Positions 45,438 to 58,101 of a stretch of 64,000 nucleotides of DNA are shown here, in pieces (positions within the stretch are counted from its first letter, which is position 1; each line of letters begins with the position of its first letter). Location of the stretch: positions 124,001 through 188,000 of the forward strand of contig JACKDW010000010.1 of assembly GCA_020633295.1 (NCBI GenBank). The letters are read 5' to 3'. The notes under the pieces were generated by a model. It was not told the origin of the DNA. It searched no databases and saw nothing but the letters and a program-made list of their open reading frames with translations. Both the position numbers and the translations under genes were made by a program. Origin of the DNA: Myxococcales bacterium. GTDB taxonomy: Bacteria > Myxococcota_A > Polyangia > Nannocystales > Nannocystaceae.

Positions 45438-47516
45438 ATGTCCACAAAGTCACTTTCTTTCAAGGTTTTCTACGGGGACCAGCTCGTCGACACCAAGACG
45501 CTGGACCAGGACGTCATCAAGATCGGGAAGCTCAAGAGCAGCCACCTCTGCCTTGACGATGAGAACGTCGCGCGCATGCACGCGGTCATCGAGGTCGCCG
45601 GCGACGACGTCCGCGTCATCGACCTGGGCAGCTCCTCGGGCACCGTCGTCAACGGGACGCGCATCGACAAGAACGCGGTGCTCGGCGACGGCGACACGCT
45701 CGAGTTCGGACCGTATCGGCTCGAGGTCGAGTTCGTGAAGCCGGCGCCGGTGATGGCGCCGACGCCCGCGGCCGCGCCGGTCGCCTACGCCGCCGCGGCG
45801 GTCGCCGCCGCGCCGATCGCCCGCGCGCCGATCCAGATCGACGCGAGCGAGTTCGAGGTGCAGAACGGCACGCGCGTCGCGGAGGTCGTGGCGATGTACG
45901 GCGCGACGGTGCTCGACGTGCAGCACGTGGGGCAGGTGAAGAGCCGGAAGTCGCAGGCGCCGCTGTGGCTGGCGCTGGGCGGGCTGATGATCGTCGGCGG
46001 CGCCGGCATCTTCGGCTACGAGGCGTCGCGGGACTGGGATGGCTACAAGCAGGGCGTGCTCGAGGCGAACACCTCGGGCGGCGTGATGCCCCAGAAGCCA
46101 GGTATGGGTCTTGGCGGCGTGGGCATCGGGCTGGCGCTGCTCGGGCTCGTGCCGCTGATGATGGGCGTGAGCCGGATGTCGGAGGTCGTGCACTCGAACT
46201 ACACGATCGGCGAGGGGCACGACGCGACGTTCCACATCCCGCCGGCGGGGCTGCCGAACCCGGCCGCGTTCCCGCTGGTGCGCGGGAGCGATCACGAGTT
46301 CTCGCTGAACTTCACGCAGGAGATGGAGGGCGAGGTCACCTTCGACGGCCAGACGATCCCGCTGAACCAGCTGGTGAGCTCGGGCCGCGCGGGCGCGGCG
46401 GGGAACTCGTACTCGTTCCCGATCCCGCCCGGCGCGAACTGTCGCGTCGCGTTCCGCGACATGACGTTCTACATCAACTCCGTGGCGCCGGGCGCCGTGA
46501 TCGCGGCGGCGTCTGAGGCGGACAAGCCGTTCTGGCTGTACAACGGCGGCTCGTTCGCGGTCATCGGCAGCCTGCTGGTGCTCGCGCAGCTCATCCCGCC
46601 TGACGCGGCGGCGCTGGGCGGCGACGACATGGACGACGACAACCGCTTCGTCGGCTACCTGAACCAGCCGAACAAGCCGCCGGAGGAGGAGGAGCCGCCG
46701 CCGGAGGACATGGAGAACTCGGACGACGAGGCGGGCGGCCAGGGTCAGCGTCACAAGGGCGAGGAGGGCAAGATGGGCAAGCCCACCTCCAAGCAGAAGT
46801 CTGGCCTTTACGCCATGAAGGGTCCGAAGAACGCGATCCCGCAGATGGCGCGTAACTTCGACCCGGAGATGGCGGCGCGACAGGCCGGCATCCTCGGCGT
46901 GATGCAGCAGGACAGCGGTCACTTCCTCGCGTCGCCGTACGGCGCCGCGTTCGCGGTCGGCAACGACGACGCGGACGTCTGGGGCGGTCTCACGGGCTCC
47001 GAGGTCGGCGAGGCGTACGGCGTCGGCGGTCTCGGTCTGGTCGGCACGGGCCGCGGCGGCGGCGGTACCGGCGAGGGCACCATCGGCCTCGGCAACACGG
47101 GCCTGATCGGCAAGGGCGGCGGCGGCGGCACGGGCTCGGGCTACGGCCGTGGCTCGGGCGCGGGCTTCGGCGGCCGCGGCAAGCGAGTGCCGACGGTGCG
47201 TCAGGCGAAGGCGAAGGTCCAGGGCGCGCTCGACAAGGACATCATCCGCCGCATCGTCCGCGCGCACATCAACGAGGTGCGTCACTGCTACAACATCGGC
47301 CTCGGCAAGGACCCGAACCTCAAGGGTCGCGTGGTCGTGCAGTTCACGATCGGCGGCTCGGGCAAGGTGCCCTCGGCGGTCGTGCAGTCGACGACGCTGA
47401 AGGACACGGCGGTCGGCAACTGCATCGCCAAGGCGGTGCGCCGCTGGCAGTTCCCGAAGCCGCGCGGCGGCGGCAGCGTGATCGTCTCGTACCCGTTCGT
47501 GCTGCAGCCCGGCTAG
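45438..47516 (+). CDS. FHA domain protein with AgmX/PglI C-terminal domain
   Basis: 692 residues. An FHA domain (residues ~20-100) with KIGKLKSSHLCLDDENVARMHAVIEV, LGSSSGTVVNGTRI and GDTLEFGPYRLEV binds phosphothreonine and links to Ser/Thr kinases. A central TM (~178-195, LALGGLMIVGGAGIFGY) and another (~226-245) follow. Near residues 530-570 is GEGTIGLGNTGLIGKGGGGG, then the C-terminal domain (HINEVRHCYNIGLGKDPNLKGRVVVQFTIGGSGKVPSA..., NCIAKAVRRWQFP) that closes AgmX/PglI-type gliding/TonB-like proteins. It probably spans the inner membrane, receives a phospho-signal inside and acts in the periplasm. Confidence 0.9.
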   Translation: MSTKSLSFKVFYGDQLVDTKTLDQDVIKIGKLKSSHLCLDDENVARMHAVIEVAGDDVRVIDLGSSSGTVVNGTRIDKNAVLGDGDTLEFGPYRLEVEFVKPAPVMAPTPAAAPVAYAAAAVAAAPIARAPIQIDASEFEVQNGTRVAEVVAMYGATVLDVQHVGQVKSRKSQAPLWLALGGLMIVGGAGIFGYEASRDWDGYKQGVLEANTSGGVMPQKPGMGLGGVGIGLALLGLVPLMMGVSRMSEVVHSNYTIGEGHDATFHIPPAGLPNPAAFPLVRGSDHEFSLNFTQEMEGEVTFDGQTIPLNQLVSSGRAGAAGNSYSFPIPPGANCRVAFRDMTFYINSVAPGAVIAAASEADKPFWLYNGGSFAVIGSLLVLAQLIPPDAAALGGDDMDDDNRFVGYLNQPNKPPEEEEPPPEDMENSDDEAGGQGQRHKGEEGKMGKPTSKQKSGLYAMKGPKNAIPQMARNFDPEMAARQAGILGVMQQDSGHFLASPYGAAFAVGNDDADVWGGLTGSEVGEAYGVGGLGLVGTGRGGGGTGEGTIGLGNTGLIGKGGGGGTGSGYGRGSGAGFGGRGKRVPTVRQAKAKVQGALDKDIIRRIVRAHINEVRHCYNIGLGKDPNLKGRVVVQFTIGGSGKVPSAVVQSTTLKDTAVGNCIAKAVRRWQFPKPRGGGSVIVSYPFVLQPG

Positions 47517-47560
47517 CCCGGCGCGCGTGAGCGCGACTCGCCGCCATCGCGCGGTCAACA

Positions 47561-47599
47561 CGGAGGCAGCTCGCATGGGCTGCCTCCGTTCGTTTGTTG
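47561..47599 (+). terminator. Rho-independent terminator after the FHA-AgmX gene
   Basis: A perfect 10-bp stem CGGAGGCAGC / GCTGCCTCCG with an 8-nt loop is followed by TTCGTTTGTT, the best terminator in the window. Confidence 0.85.
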
Positions 47600-47777
47600 C
47601 GGCGACGTCACCTGCGGCGCTCGAACGTCGCGCTCGTACGCGCGACGACACGCTTGTTCTCGCGCCCTCGGACGCGAGCTCGCGCGCGGGCCCCTGTGGT
47701 ACACTGAGAGGGCTTTTGCTCGAAGAGGAACTGTTTGAGCGGAGTCGTTGCAGGCGCGATCGAGAAGGTGACACGAC

Positions 47778-48305
47778 ATGGCACGAGGGAACTACTCGGC
47801 TGGTAAGCGACAGCGAGAGGCCGAGAAGGCGAAGAAGAAGAAAGAGAAGCGCGAGCGGCTCCGGCAGAACCGAGAGCGGCGCCAGAGCGTCGACGGGATC
47901 CCGGTCGTGTCGGCCGACGAGATCCAGGTCGCGGCGGCTCGCGCCCACGTGGCCATGAAGCAGCAAGAGGAAGAGGCGCCCGACGGCGCCCCGCTAGACA
48001 TGCTGACGTCGCGCAACGAGGGCAGGCGCGCGCGTGAGCGCCGGAGCTCCCGCGGCGCGCGGCTGTTCGTCGGGCGACTGAGCTGGGACACCACCGAGAG
48101 CGAGCTTCGCCAGCTGTTCGAAACCTGCGGCGAGGTCGTCGACGCCGTCGTCGTGCTCGATCGTGACACCGGGCGCTCGCGCGGCTTCGGCTTCGTGACG
48201 ATGGCGTCGCAGGGTGAGGCCAAGAAGGCGCTGGAGGAGCTCGACGGGCGCGAGCTCGACGGGCGCGAGATCGCGGTCAACGTCGCGACCGAGCGCTCGC
48301 GCTGA
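47778..48305 (+). CDS. RNA-binding protein with one RRM
   Basis: 175 residues from ATG 47778. A Lys/Arg/Glu-rich helical N-terminus (~1-50), then an RRM at ~94-172 with RNP2 LFVGRLSW and RNP1 RGFGFVTM, and the standard LFETCGEVVDAVVVLDRDTGRSRGFGF spacing. Bacterial single-RRM proteins (Rbp family, cold-induced in cyanobacteria) bind U-rich RNA; the basic N-terminal extension is unlike them. It follows a strong terminator, so it has its own promoter, possibly near 47680-47740. Confidence 0.9.
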   Translation: MARGNYSAGKRQREAEKAKKKKEKRERLRQNRERRQSVDGIPVVSADEIQVAAARAHVAMKQQEEEAPDGAPLDMLTSRNEGRRARERRSSRGARLFVGRLSWDTTESELRQLFETCGEVVDAVVVLDRDTGRSRGFGFVTMASQGEAKKALEELDGRELDGREIAVNVATERSR

Positions 48306-48456
48306 GGTCCTCGCGCGCCCGCGTCGCAGCGGCGGGCTGGTAGACGAGCCGCGCCTCGCCGCGAACCAGCCGCGCAGGCCATCGCGCGCCTCGTGCCGCG
48401 GCGCGGCGCGGCGGCGCGGATTCCCGCCGGCCGACGGTGATGCTACATAGTCGCGC

Positions 48457-49563
48457 ATGAGCGCTCCCGGCTCGACGCGGCTGTACGCCCTGGACGCGCT
48501 CCGGGGGCTCGCCGTGTTCCTGATGATGGAGCAGCACCTCGGCATCTGGCTGTGGCGCATCCCGGCGGGCGGCGCGAAGCGGTTCCCGGGGCTCGTGGCC
48601 TTCAACGCGCTCGGCGGGATGGCGGCGCCGCTGTTCATCTCGCTCGCCGGCGTGGGCGGGGCGCTGATGCTCGAGCGCGCGGGCGCGGGGAGCCCCGCGC
48701 AGGATCGCGTGCTGGCGCGCCGCGGGCTCGCGCTGATCGGCTTCGGCTACGCGCTGAACCTGATGACGCCGCGCTGGCTGGGGCCGCTGTCGTGGTTCGT
48801 GCTGCACCTGATCGGCTTCGGGCTGCTCACGCTGCCGCTGTGGCGGCGGCTCGCGTCCTCGCGCTTGCTCGCGCTCGCCGGCGCGCTGGTCGTCGCCACC
48901 CCGCTCGCGCACGCGTGGCTCGGCACCCCGCTGCGGCTCGGCTTTAACCGCATGGCGGATCACAGCCGGCCCGGCGGCGCCCTGCGCCTCGCGCTCGTCG
49001 AGGGCCACTTCCCGATCATCCCGTGGTTGGCGCTGTTCCTCGTCGGCGTCGTCGTCGGGCGCTGGATCTCCGCCGGGCAGCGCGGTCGCGTCGCGCGTCT
49101 CGCCGGCGGCTTGGTGATCGCCGGCGCGCTGCTCGGGGCCGTCCGCGCGCTCACGCGGGCCGACGCGCTCCCGCTGTACGACTGGATCCCGCGGCCCGTC
49201 GGCCTGCGGGCGTTCTACGTCGCGCTCGACTTCTACCCGGCGCACCCGCCGATCCTCGCGTCGCTCTCCGGGCTCGCGCTCGGCCTGATCTACCTGGCGA
49301 CGGGCCCGCGGGTCGCCGGGCGCTTCCATCGCCGCCACCCGCTCGTGACGCTCGGCCGCGCGTCGCTCACCCTGCTGATCGTCCACGTCGTGCTGTTCAA
49401 CGGGGGCGCGCACGCGCTCGAGCTGTACCTCGGGCTCTCGGCCCGGGTGACGCTGCTGATCATCGGCGTGTGGACGGCGCTGTGCCTGCTGCTCGTGCGC
49501 CGATGGGAGCGCGCGGGCTTTCGCTACGGCGCCGAGTGGCTGCTGCGGCGGCTCGCCGGCTAG
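48457..49563 (+). CDS. Multi-pass membrane acyltransferase-like protein (DUF1624/HGSNAT-type)
   Basis: 368 residues with about nine TM helices. The N-terminal motif RLYALDALRGLAVFLMMEQH is the conserved DALRG...H start of DUF1624/heparan-alpha-glucosaminide N-acetyltransferase-like proteins, where the His accepts the acyl group in the human enzyme. A Pro/Phe-rich loop (GHFPIIPWLALFLVGVVVGRW) and a C-terminal DUF418-like end (HPLVTLGRASLTLLIVHVVLF) fit. The substrate is unknown; in such bacteria it may modify a sugar or lipid of the envelope. Confidence 0.75.
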   Translation: MSAPGSTRLYALDALRGLAVFLMMEQHLGIWLWRIPAGGAKRFPGLVAFNALGGMAAPLFISLAGVGGALMLERAGAGSPAQDRVLARRGLALIGFGYALNLMTPRWLGPLSWFVLHLIGFGLLTLPLWRRLASSRLLALAGALVVATPLAHAWLGTPLRLGFNRMADHSRPGGALRLALVEGHFPIIPWLALFLVGVVVGRWISAGQRGRVARLAGGLVIAGALLGAVRALTRADALPLYDWIPRPVGLRAFYVALDFYPAHPPILASLSGLALGLIYLATGPRVAGRFHRRHPLVTLGRASLTLLIVHVVLFNGGAHALELYLGLSARVTLLIIGVWTALCLLLVRRWERAGFRYGAEWLLRRLAG

Positions 49564-49630
49564 CGTGATGATATGACCGAAGAGCCGGTCCGTGCGCGCG
49601 CGAGGCGGCCGCGCATCGACGGCGCGCGAT

Positions 49631-49652
49631 GAGATGTCTGAAAGGCCATCTC
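49631..49652. repeat. AT-rich hairpin between convergent genes
   Basis: GAGATG...CATCTC arms surround TCTGAAAGGC, in the 108-bp gap between the acyltransferase-like and SDR genes. It may terminate both. The inner 16 bp (49634-49649, ATGTCTGAAAGGCCAT) fit the ATGNYY-N4-RRNCAT dyad pattern seen elsewhere. Confidence 0.5.
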
Positions 49653-49671
49653 ACGCGCGCGCGGCGGCTGC

Positions 49672-50433
49672 CTACATCGACGTGAGCCCGCCGTCGACGA
49701 TGTGCTCGGCGCCCGTCGTGAAGCTCGACTCGTCGCTGAGCAGGTGGATGACGACGCCCGCGATCTCGGCGGGCTCGCCCAGGCGCTTTTGCGGGATCGC
49801 GCGCGACAGCTTGCGCTCGGCGCGGGCGGGATCGCCCGAGGCCTGCAGGATCTCCTCGACCATGGCGGTGCGCGTGAACGCGGGGTGCACGGAGTTCACG
49901 CGGATGGGCAGGCCGATCAAGGCGAACTCCACGGCGAGCGCCTTGGTGAGCATGCGGACCGCGGCCTTCGACGCGCAGTAGGCGGTCATGCCGGCCGTGC
50001 AGACCATCGCGGCGACGGAGCTGATGTTGACGATGCTGCCGCCGCCGGACGCCTCGAGCAGGGGCAACGCCGCCTGCGTGCCGATGAACACGCTGTCGAG
50101 GTTGACCGCCATCATCGCGCGCCACTGCGCGTCGCTCATCTCGCTGAACTGAAAGGGGGTGCCGCGCCCGGCGTTGTGCACCAGCCCGTGGAGCGCGGAG
50201 AAGCGCGCCTTCGTGGCCGCGATCGTCTCGACCCAGGCCGCGCGCGAGGTGACGTCGTGGCCGAGGATCAACACCTCGGCGTCGAGCGAGTCGGCGTACT
50301 CGCGTACGCCGTCGGGGTTGATGTCGGTGAGCACCAAGCGGGCGCCCTCGCGGGCGGCCGCGCGGGCGAAGGCCGTCCCGAGGCCCCCCGCCGCGCCGGT
50401 GATGAGCACTACCTTGTCCTGCAGTCGTGTCAT
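49672..50433 (-). CDS. Short-chain dehydrogenase/reductase (SDR)
   Basis: 253 residues from ATG 50433. Nucleotide motif TGAAGGLG, NAG motif (VHNAGRGTPF), and catalytic Ser...Tyr-xxx-Lys: ISSVAAMVCTAGMTAYCASKAA. The C-terminal half contains the usual VNSVHPAFTRTAMV, and the closing GEPAEIAGVVIHLLSDESSFTTGAEHIVDGG is the classical SDR end. NAD(P)-dependent oxidoreductase; the substrate cannot be told. Confidence 0.9.
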   Translation of the reverse strand: MTRLQDKVVLITGAAGGLGTAFARAAAREGARLVLTDINPDGVREYADSLDAEVLILGHDVTSRAAWVETIAATKARFSALHGLVHNAGRGTPFQFSEMSDAQWRAMMAVNLDSVFIGTQAALPLLEASGGGSIVNISSVAAMVCTAGMTAYCASKAAVRMLTKALAVEFALIGLPIRVNSVHPAFTRTAMVEEILQASGDPARAERKLSRAIPQKRLGEPAEIAGVVIHLLSDESSFTTGAEHIVDGGLTSM

Positions 50434-50604
50434 GGCGGATGTCAGTTCTCGTGGGTGCGCCGTGGGAGCACACGCGGCGCGCCCACGCGGTCGCACTGTA
50501 GCCGCTCTCACCGGCTCGCGACGCGCGATTGTGTACGCGCGTGGACCGGCTCAGACGCCGGAGTCAGGCGGTCCTGGACCCGCAGCGTGATACGCTTCAC
50601 TGGC

Positions 50605-54963
<4,359 letters not shown>

Positions 54964-55000
54964 GCTCGGCGCGCGCGCCTGACGTCGCGCCGCGTTCAAC

Positions 55001-55016
55001 ATGGTTATCTAGACAT
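55001..55016. repeat. 16-bp AT-rich dyad-like element
   Basis: ATGGTTATCTAGACAT, 38 bp after the PknK-like gene. Weak symmetry (4 of 6 positions) but similar size and half-site to the others. Confidence 0.3.
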
Positions 55017-55406
55017 GTCGCATGGGCGGCGCGCCTTCGTCCGGCGCGCCCCGCCGCAGCGCCCGCGTCGCCTCGGGCCCGCCGATCCCTTGAGCGACGT
55101 CGGCGACGCGACGGTCTTCGGCGGCGACCGCCGGGCGACGCGCCTGCACCTCGCCCCATTCACCGCCGTGGCGTGCTCCACGAGAGGTCGAGAAAAGAAG
55201 TAATTTCAACGGACTGCGAAGTCCGTGTAGGGTCACTGCAAAATCTGTGGGCTGAGACGCCTCGTTCGCAGACGGTGAAGCGCGGAGGAATTTTCGGATT
55301 TTGGACTGGAAATTTTCTGGGTGAATGGCGAATGTCGGGCAACGCGCGGAGCTCGGTCGACGTGGCTTCGGGCCTAACCACAAGCAACGCAACGGACGCA
55401 CCCATC
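55017..55406. other. 390-bp AT-rich leader region of the small lipoprotein gene
   Basis: The second half (55185-55340) is clearly AT-richer than the chromosome. It contains GGAATTTTCGGATTTTGGACTGG (55287-55309) and a GNRA-loop hairpin at 55209-55226. The plus-strand frame 55173-55406 is open but looks non-coding. A long transcribed leader or an acquired segment are the options. Confidence 0.5.
55209..55226 (+). promoter_or_regulatory. Perfect 7-bp hairpin with GCGA tetraloop
   Basis: ACGGACT / AGTCCGT arms enclose GCGA, a GNRA-type tetraloop that is very stable in RNA. It lies 181 nt upstream of the small lipoprotein start in an AT-rich leader. It could be an mRNA leader element or part of a small RNA. 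Confidence 0.4.
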
Positions 55407-55694
55407 ATGAAGTTCAGCAAGATGCTCATCGTTTCCGCCTGTGCCGGTCTCATGCTCTCCGCCTGCGGCGGTAAGGCGGCCGTCGAGGACCTCGAGAAGC
55501 TCAAGGACAAGACCTGCAGCTGCGCCAAGGACGACAGCGCCTGCATCGACGAGGCCAAGACCATGGCGAAGGAGTGGGCCGAGAAGCACAAGAACGCCCG
55601 CGGCGGCGATCAGGAGAAGGCCGAGAAGCTCACCATGGAGATCCTCGGCTGCAACATGGGCGTGGCGATGGCGCTGACCGCCGCCGCCGAGTAG
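55407..55694 (+). CDS. Small Cys-containing lipoprotein
   Basis: 95 residues from ATG 55407. Signal MLIVSACAGLMLSAC, then Gly-Gly-Lys and a helical body with four Cys (TCSCAKDDSAC, GCNMG) and Lys/Glu/Asp-rich helices (EEAKTMAKEWAEKHKNA-like). Codons use AAG/GAG as in highly expressed genes. Likely an abundant periplasmic or outer-membrane lipoprotein; the disulfide pattern is the only clue. A strong terminator follows. Confidence 0.75.
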   Translation: MKFSKMLIVSACAGLMLSACGGKAAVEDLEKLKDKTCSCAKDDSACIDEAKTMAKEWAEKHKNARGGDQEKAEKLTMEILGCNMGVAMALTAAAE

Positions 55695-55733
55695 CCCGAG
55701 GCGTGCACGCTCGGCCGCGCCGAGCGACGCGTG

Positions 55734-55770
55734 GAGCCCTGACGGTGTGGGCCGTCAGGGCTCTCTCATT
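55734..55770 (+). terminator. Rho-independent-type terminator
   Basis: A perfect 12-bp stem GAGCCCTGACGG / CCGTCAGGGCTC with a 6-nt loop, followed by TCTCATT. It ends the small lipoprotein transcript and lies just before the convergent sugar dehydrogenase stop. Confidence 0.8.
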
Positions 55771-55782
55771 GGGAGCGCGCGC

Positions 55783-57933
55783 TCACTCCGGGCACGCGTC
55801 CAGGCTCGCGATCCAGGCGTCGAGCAGCGCCGCGCCCTCTTCGTCCACGCGGGTCGAGCCGACGGGCGGCATCCGGGTGGTGCCGAGCGAGCGCACGCGG
55901 GCCGAGAGCAGGGAGCGCGCGGGGTCCCCGGGCGCGAGCAGGCGCGCGTCCGGGATGTCGAGATCACCGGCGCGCGGCGGCTCGTCGCACAGCAGCGCCT
56001 CCGAGAGCGGCGTCGTGTAGCGCAGATCGACGCGCGCGCGCCCGCCGGGCCCGTCGGGCCTGTGGCACTGCGAGCAGTTCGCGTGCAGGTACGCGCGCGC
56101 GCGCTGCTCGAGCGGCGCGTCGCCGTCTGCGGTCGGCAGCGGCGCGGGGTCCTGGGGCGCCGGGACGAGCAGCAGGCGCTCGCCGAGCGCCTCGAGCTGG
56201 TCAACGACCTGTCCATCGGGTCCTGTGACCTCGCGCGCGAGCTGGGCGCTCTCGAGCCCGAGCGTGTAGCCGGCCGCGGCGCTGTGGCAGAAGTCGCACT
56301 CGCCCCGCGACGGGAACGTCCAGCTCTGCGTCCCGGCGTCGCCCTCGAGCGCTCGGGTCTCGCCGCGGTCGAGCAGGGTCGCCTCGCGCCCGTCCGCGTC
56401 CCAGGCGTAGCTGTAGCCGGCCCAGCCCCCGTCGTCGTGGCGGATCAAGAGGCGGGTCTCGACCGGCGCGCCCGCGAGCTCGAAGGTCTTGACCAGCACC
56501 GAGCCGATCGGCAGCTGCCAGTCGCCGTCCGGCGCGATCGCGACCGTCGCGTCCGCCGGCGTCGAGAGCCAGCGCCGCTTGCTCGCGCCGTCGGACCAGA
56601 ACGGCACGTTGAGCTCGTAGGGGAGCGCGCCCGCCGGCGCGCCTGTCGAAGCAGCCATGTCAAAGCAGCCGGTCGTCGACAGCGTCTCCGGCAGGCCCTC
56701 GTCGGCCGGCGGCGGCGCGGCGACGAGGCGCAGCAGCGCGCCGTCGAAGCGCACGCCGAGCAGCTCGCCGTCCTCCTCGCGCGCCCAGCTCGTCAGCTGG
56801 CGCCCGCCGGACTCGCTCAGCAGCGCGGGCTCCTCGCCCTCGCGCACCGCCCAGATCGCGCCGCTGTAGAAGTCGCTGTAGATGAAGGCGCCGCGCAGCT
56901 CGGGCAGCGCCGCGCCGCGGTAGACCTGGCCCGCGATCACCGAGGCGACCGCGTGGTTGCGGTACTGCGCCACCGGGTCGATCAGCCCGGCGTCGTCGCA
57001 GCTGTCGGCGCCGAAGCACGCGCTGCCCTCCTTGATCGCCCACCCGTAGTTGCCCCCGCGCGTGATGAGGTTGACCTCCTCCCACTGGTTCTGACCCACG
57101 TCGCCCGCCCACAGCGCGCCGCTCTCGGCGTCGAAGCTGAAGCGCCACGGGTTGCGCAGGCCCCAGGCGTACAGCTCCGGGCGCCCGAGCGCGCCGTCGG
57201 CGAAGGGGTTGTCGGGCGGGATCGCGTAGGGCTCACCCGGCGCCGCGCCGTCGACGTCGATCCGCAGCATCGCGCCCAGCAGCGTCGTCGTGTCCTGTCC
57301 GCTGCCGAGCGGGTCGCTGCCCGCGCCGCCGTCCCCGAGCCCGAAGTACAGGAAGCCGTCGGGGCCGAAGCCGATGTCGCCGCCGTTGTGGTTGGTGTAG
57401 GGCTGCTCGAGCTCGAGCAGCACCTCCTCCGAGTCGCGCGCGATCGTCACGCCGCCGTCCGCGCTCGTGAACCGGGAGACGCGCGAGAAGAACACGCTCC
57501 CGCCGGGCGCGGTGTACGAGACGAACACCTGACCGTTGCTCGCGAAGTCCGGGTGAAACGCGACGCCCAGCAGCCCGGCCTCGCTGGCGAGCGCCACGGC
57601 GTCGGTGAGGTCGAGCGCGACCGTCAGCGGCACGCCGTCCCCGACCGCCGGGAAGCTGTACAGCGTGCCGCCCTGGGTCGGTAGAAACCAGCGCGTGGTC
57701 GCCCCGGGCGGGCGCACGAGGTCGATCGCGCCCTCGGCCGCGACGCCGGCGTAGACGCGCTCGAGCGCCACGATGTCGCGGCTCGGCGGGCGGGGGAGGT
57801 TGACGCAGGCGTAGCGCGCGTCGGGTTTATCCGGGTCCGACTCGTCGCCGCAGGCGCTCGCGCCCGCGAGCAGCGCGAGCGCGAGGCCGACGCGCGCGCG
57901 TCGGGCAGGGTCCGAGAGTGTCAAGCCAAGCAT
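55783..57933 (-). CDS. PQQ-dependent sugar dehydrogenase-like lipoprotein with cytochrome c-type end
   Basis: 716 residues from ATG 57933. Signal LALALLAGASAC. The N-terminal ~400 residues are a soluble glucose/Hhip-like six-blade propeller: GLLGVAFHPDFASNGQVFVSYT, NHNGGDIGFGPDGFLYFGLGDGG, YAWGLRNPWRFSFD, GDVGQNQWEEVNLI and GGNYGWAIKEG. The C-terminal ~260 residues hold two CxxCH motifs (CDFCH, CSQCH). So a quinoprotein oxidase domain is fused to a c-type electron-accepting part, as in several Planctomycetes and Myxococcota proteins. The exact sugar is unknown. Confidence 0.85.
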   Translation of the reverse strand: MLGLTLSDPARRARVGLALALLAGASACGDESDPDKPDARYACVNLPRPPSRDIVALERVYAGVAAEGAIDLVRPPGATTRWFLPTQGGTLYSFPAVGDGVPLTVALDLTDAVALASEAGLLGVAFHPDFASNGQVFVSYTAPGGSVFFSRVSRFTSADGGVTIARDSEEVLLELEQPYTNHNGGDIGFGPDGFLYFGLGDGGAGSDPLGSGQDTTTLLGAMLRIDVDGAAPGEPYAIPPDNPFADGALGRPELYAWGLRNPWRFSFDAESGALWAGDVGQNQWEEVNLITRGGNYGWAIKEGSACFGADSCDDAGLIDPVAQYRNHAVASVIAGQVYRGAALPELRGAFIYSDFYSGAIWAVREGEEPALLSESGGRQLTSWAREEDGELLGVRFDGALLRLVAAPPPADEGLPETLSTTGCFDMAASTGAPAGALPYELNVPFWSDGASKRRWLSTPADATVAIAPDGDWQLPIGSVLVKTFELAGAPVETRLLIRHDDGGWAGYSYAWDADGREATLLDRGETRALEGDAGTQSWTFPSRGECDFCHSAAAGYTLGLESAQLAREVTGPDGQVVDQLEALGERLLLVPAPQDPAPLPTADGDAPLEQRARAYLHANCSQCHRPDGPGGRARVDLRYTTPLSEALLCDEPPRAGDLDIPDARLLAPGDPARSLLSARVRSLGTTRMPPVGSTRVDEEGAALLDAWIASLDACPE

Positions 57934-58101
57934 GCCGCGATCGTACACGAGCCGGGCGGCGTCGCCGAACTGGTCGATGGGCAATCCCCGCGGGCGCGCG
58001 CGGCGGCTGCCTGCACGCGCTGCGCCGGCGTCGTCGGAGCAGGACGCTCGCGGCGCGACCCGGCGCAGTCGGGGGCAGGCGCGCGTCCACACGCCGACTC
58101 G

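Noticed and set aside
45450..47966. Minus-strand open frame of 838 aa opposite the FHA-AgmX gene
   Set aside because: Shadow of a well-defined gene on the plus strand; it crosses the strong terminator at 47561.
55173..55406. N-terminal extension of the small lipoprotein
   Set aside because: The upstream sequence lacks coding character, and the lipoprotein signal begins at 55407.
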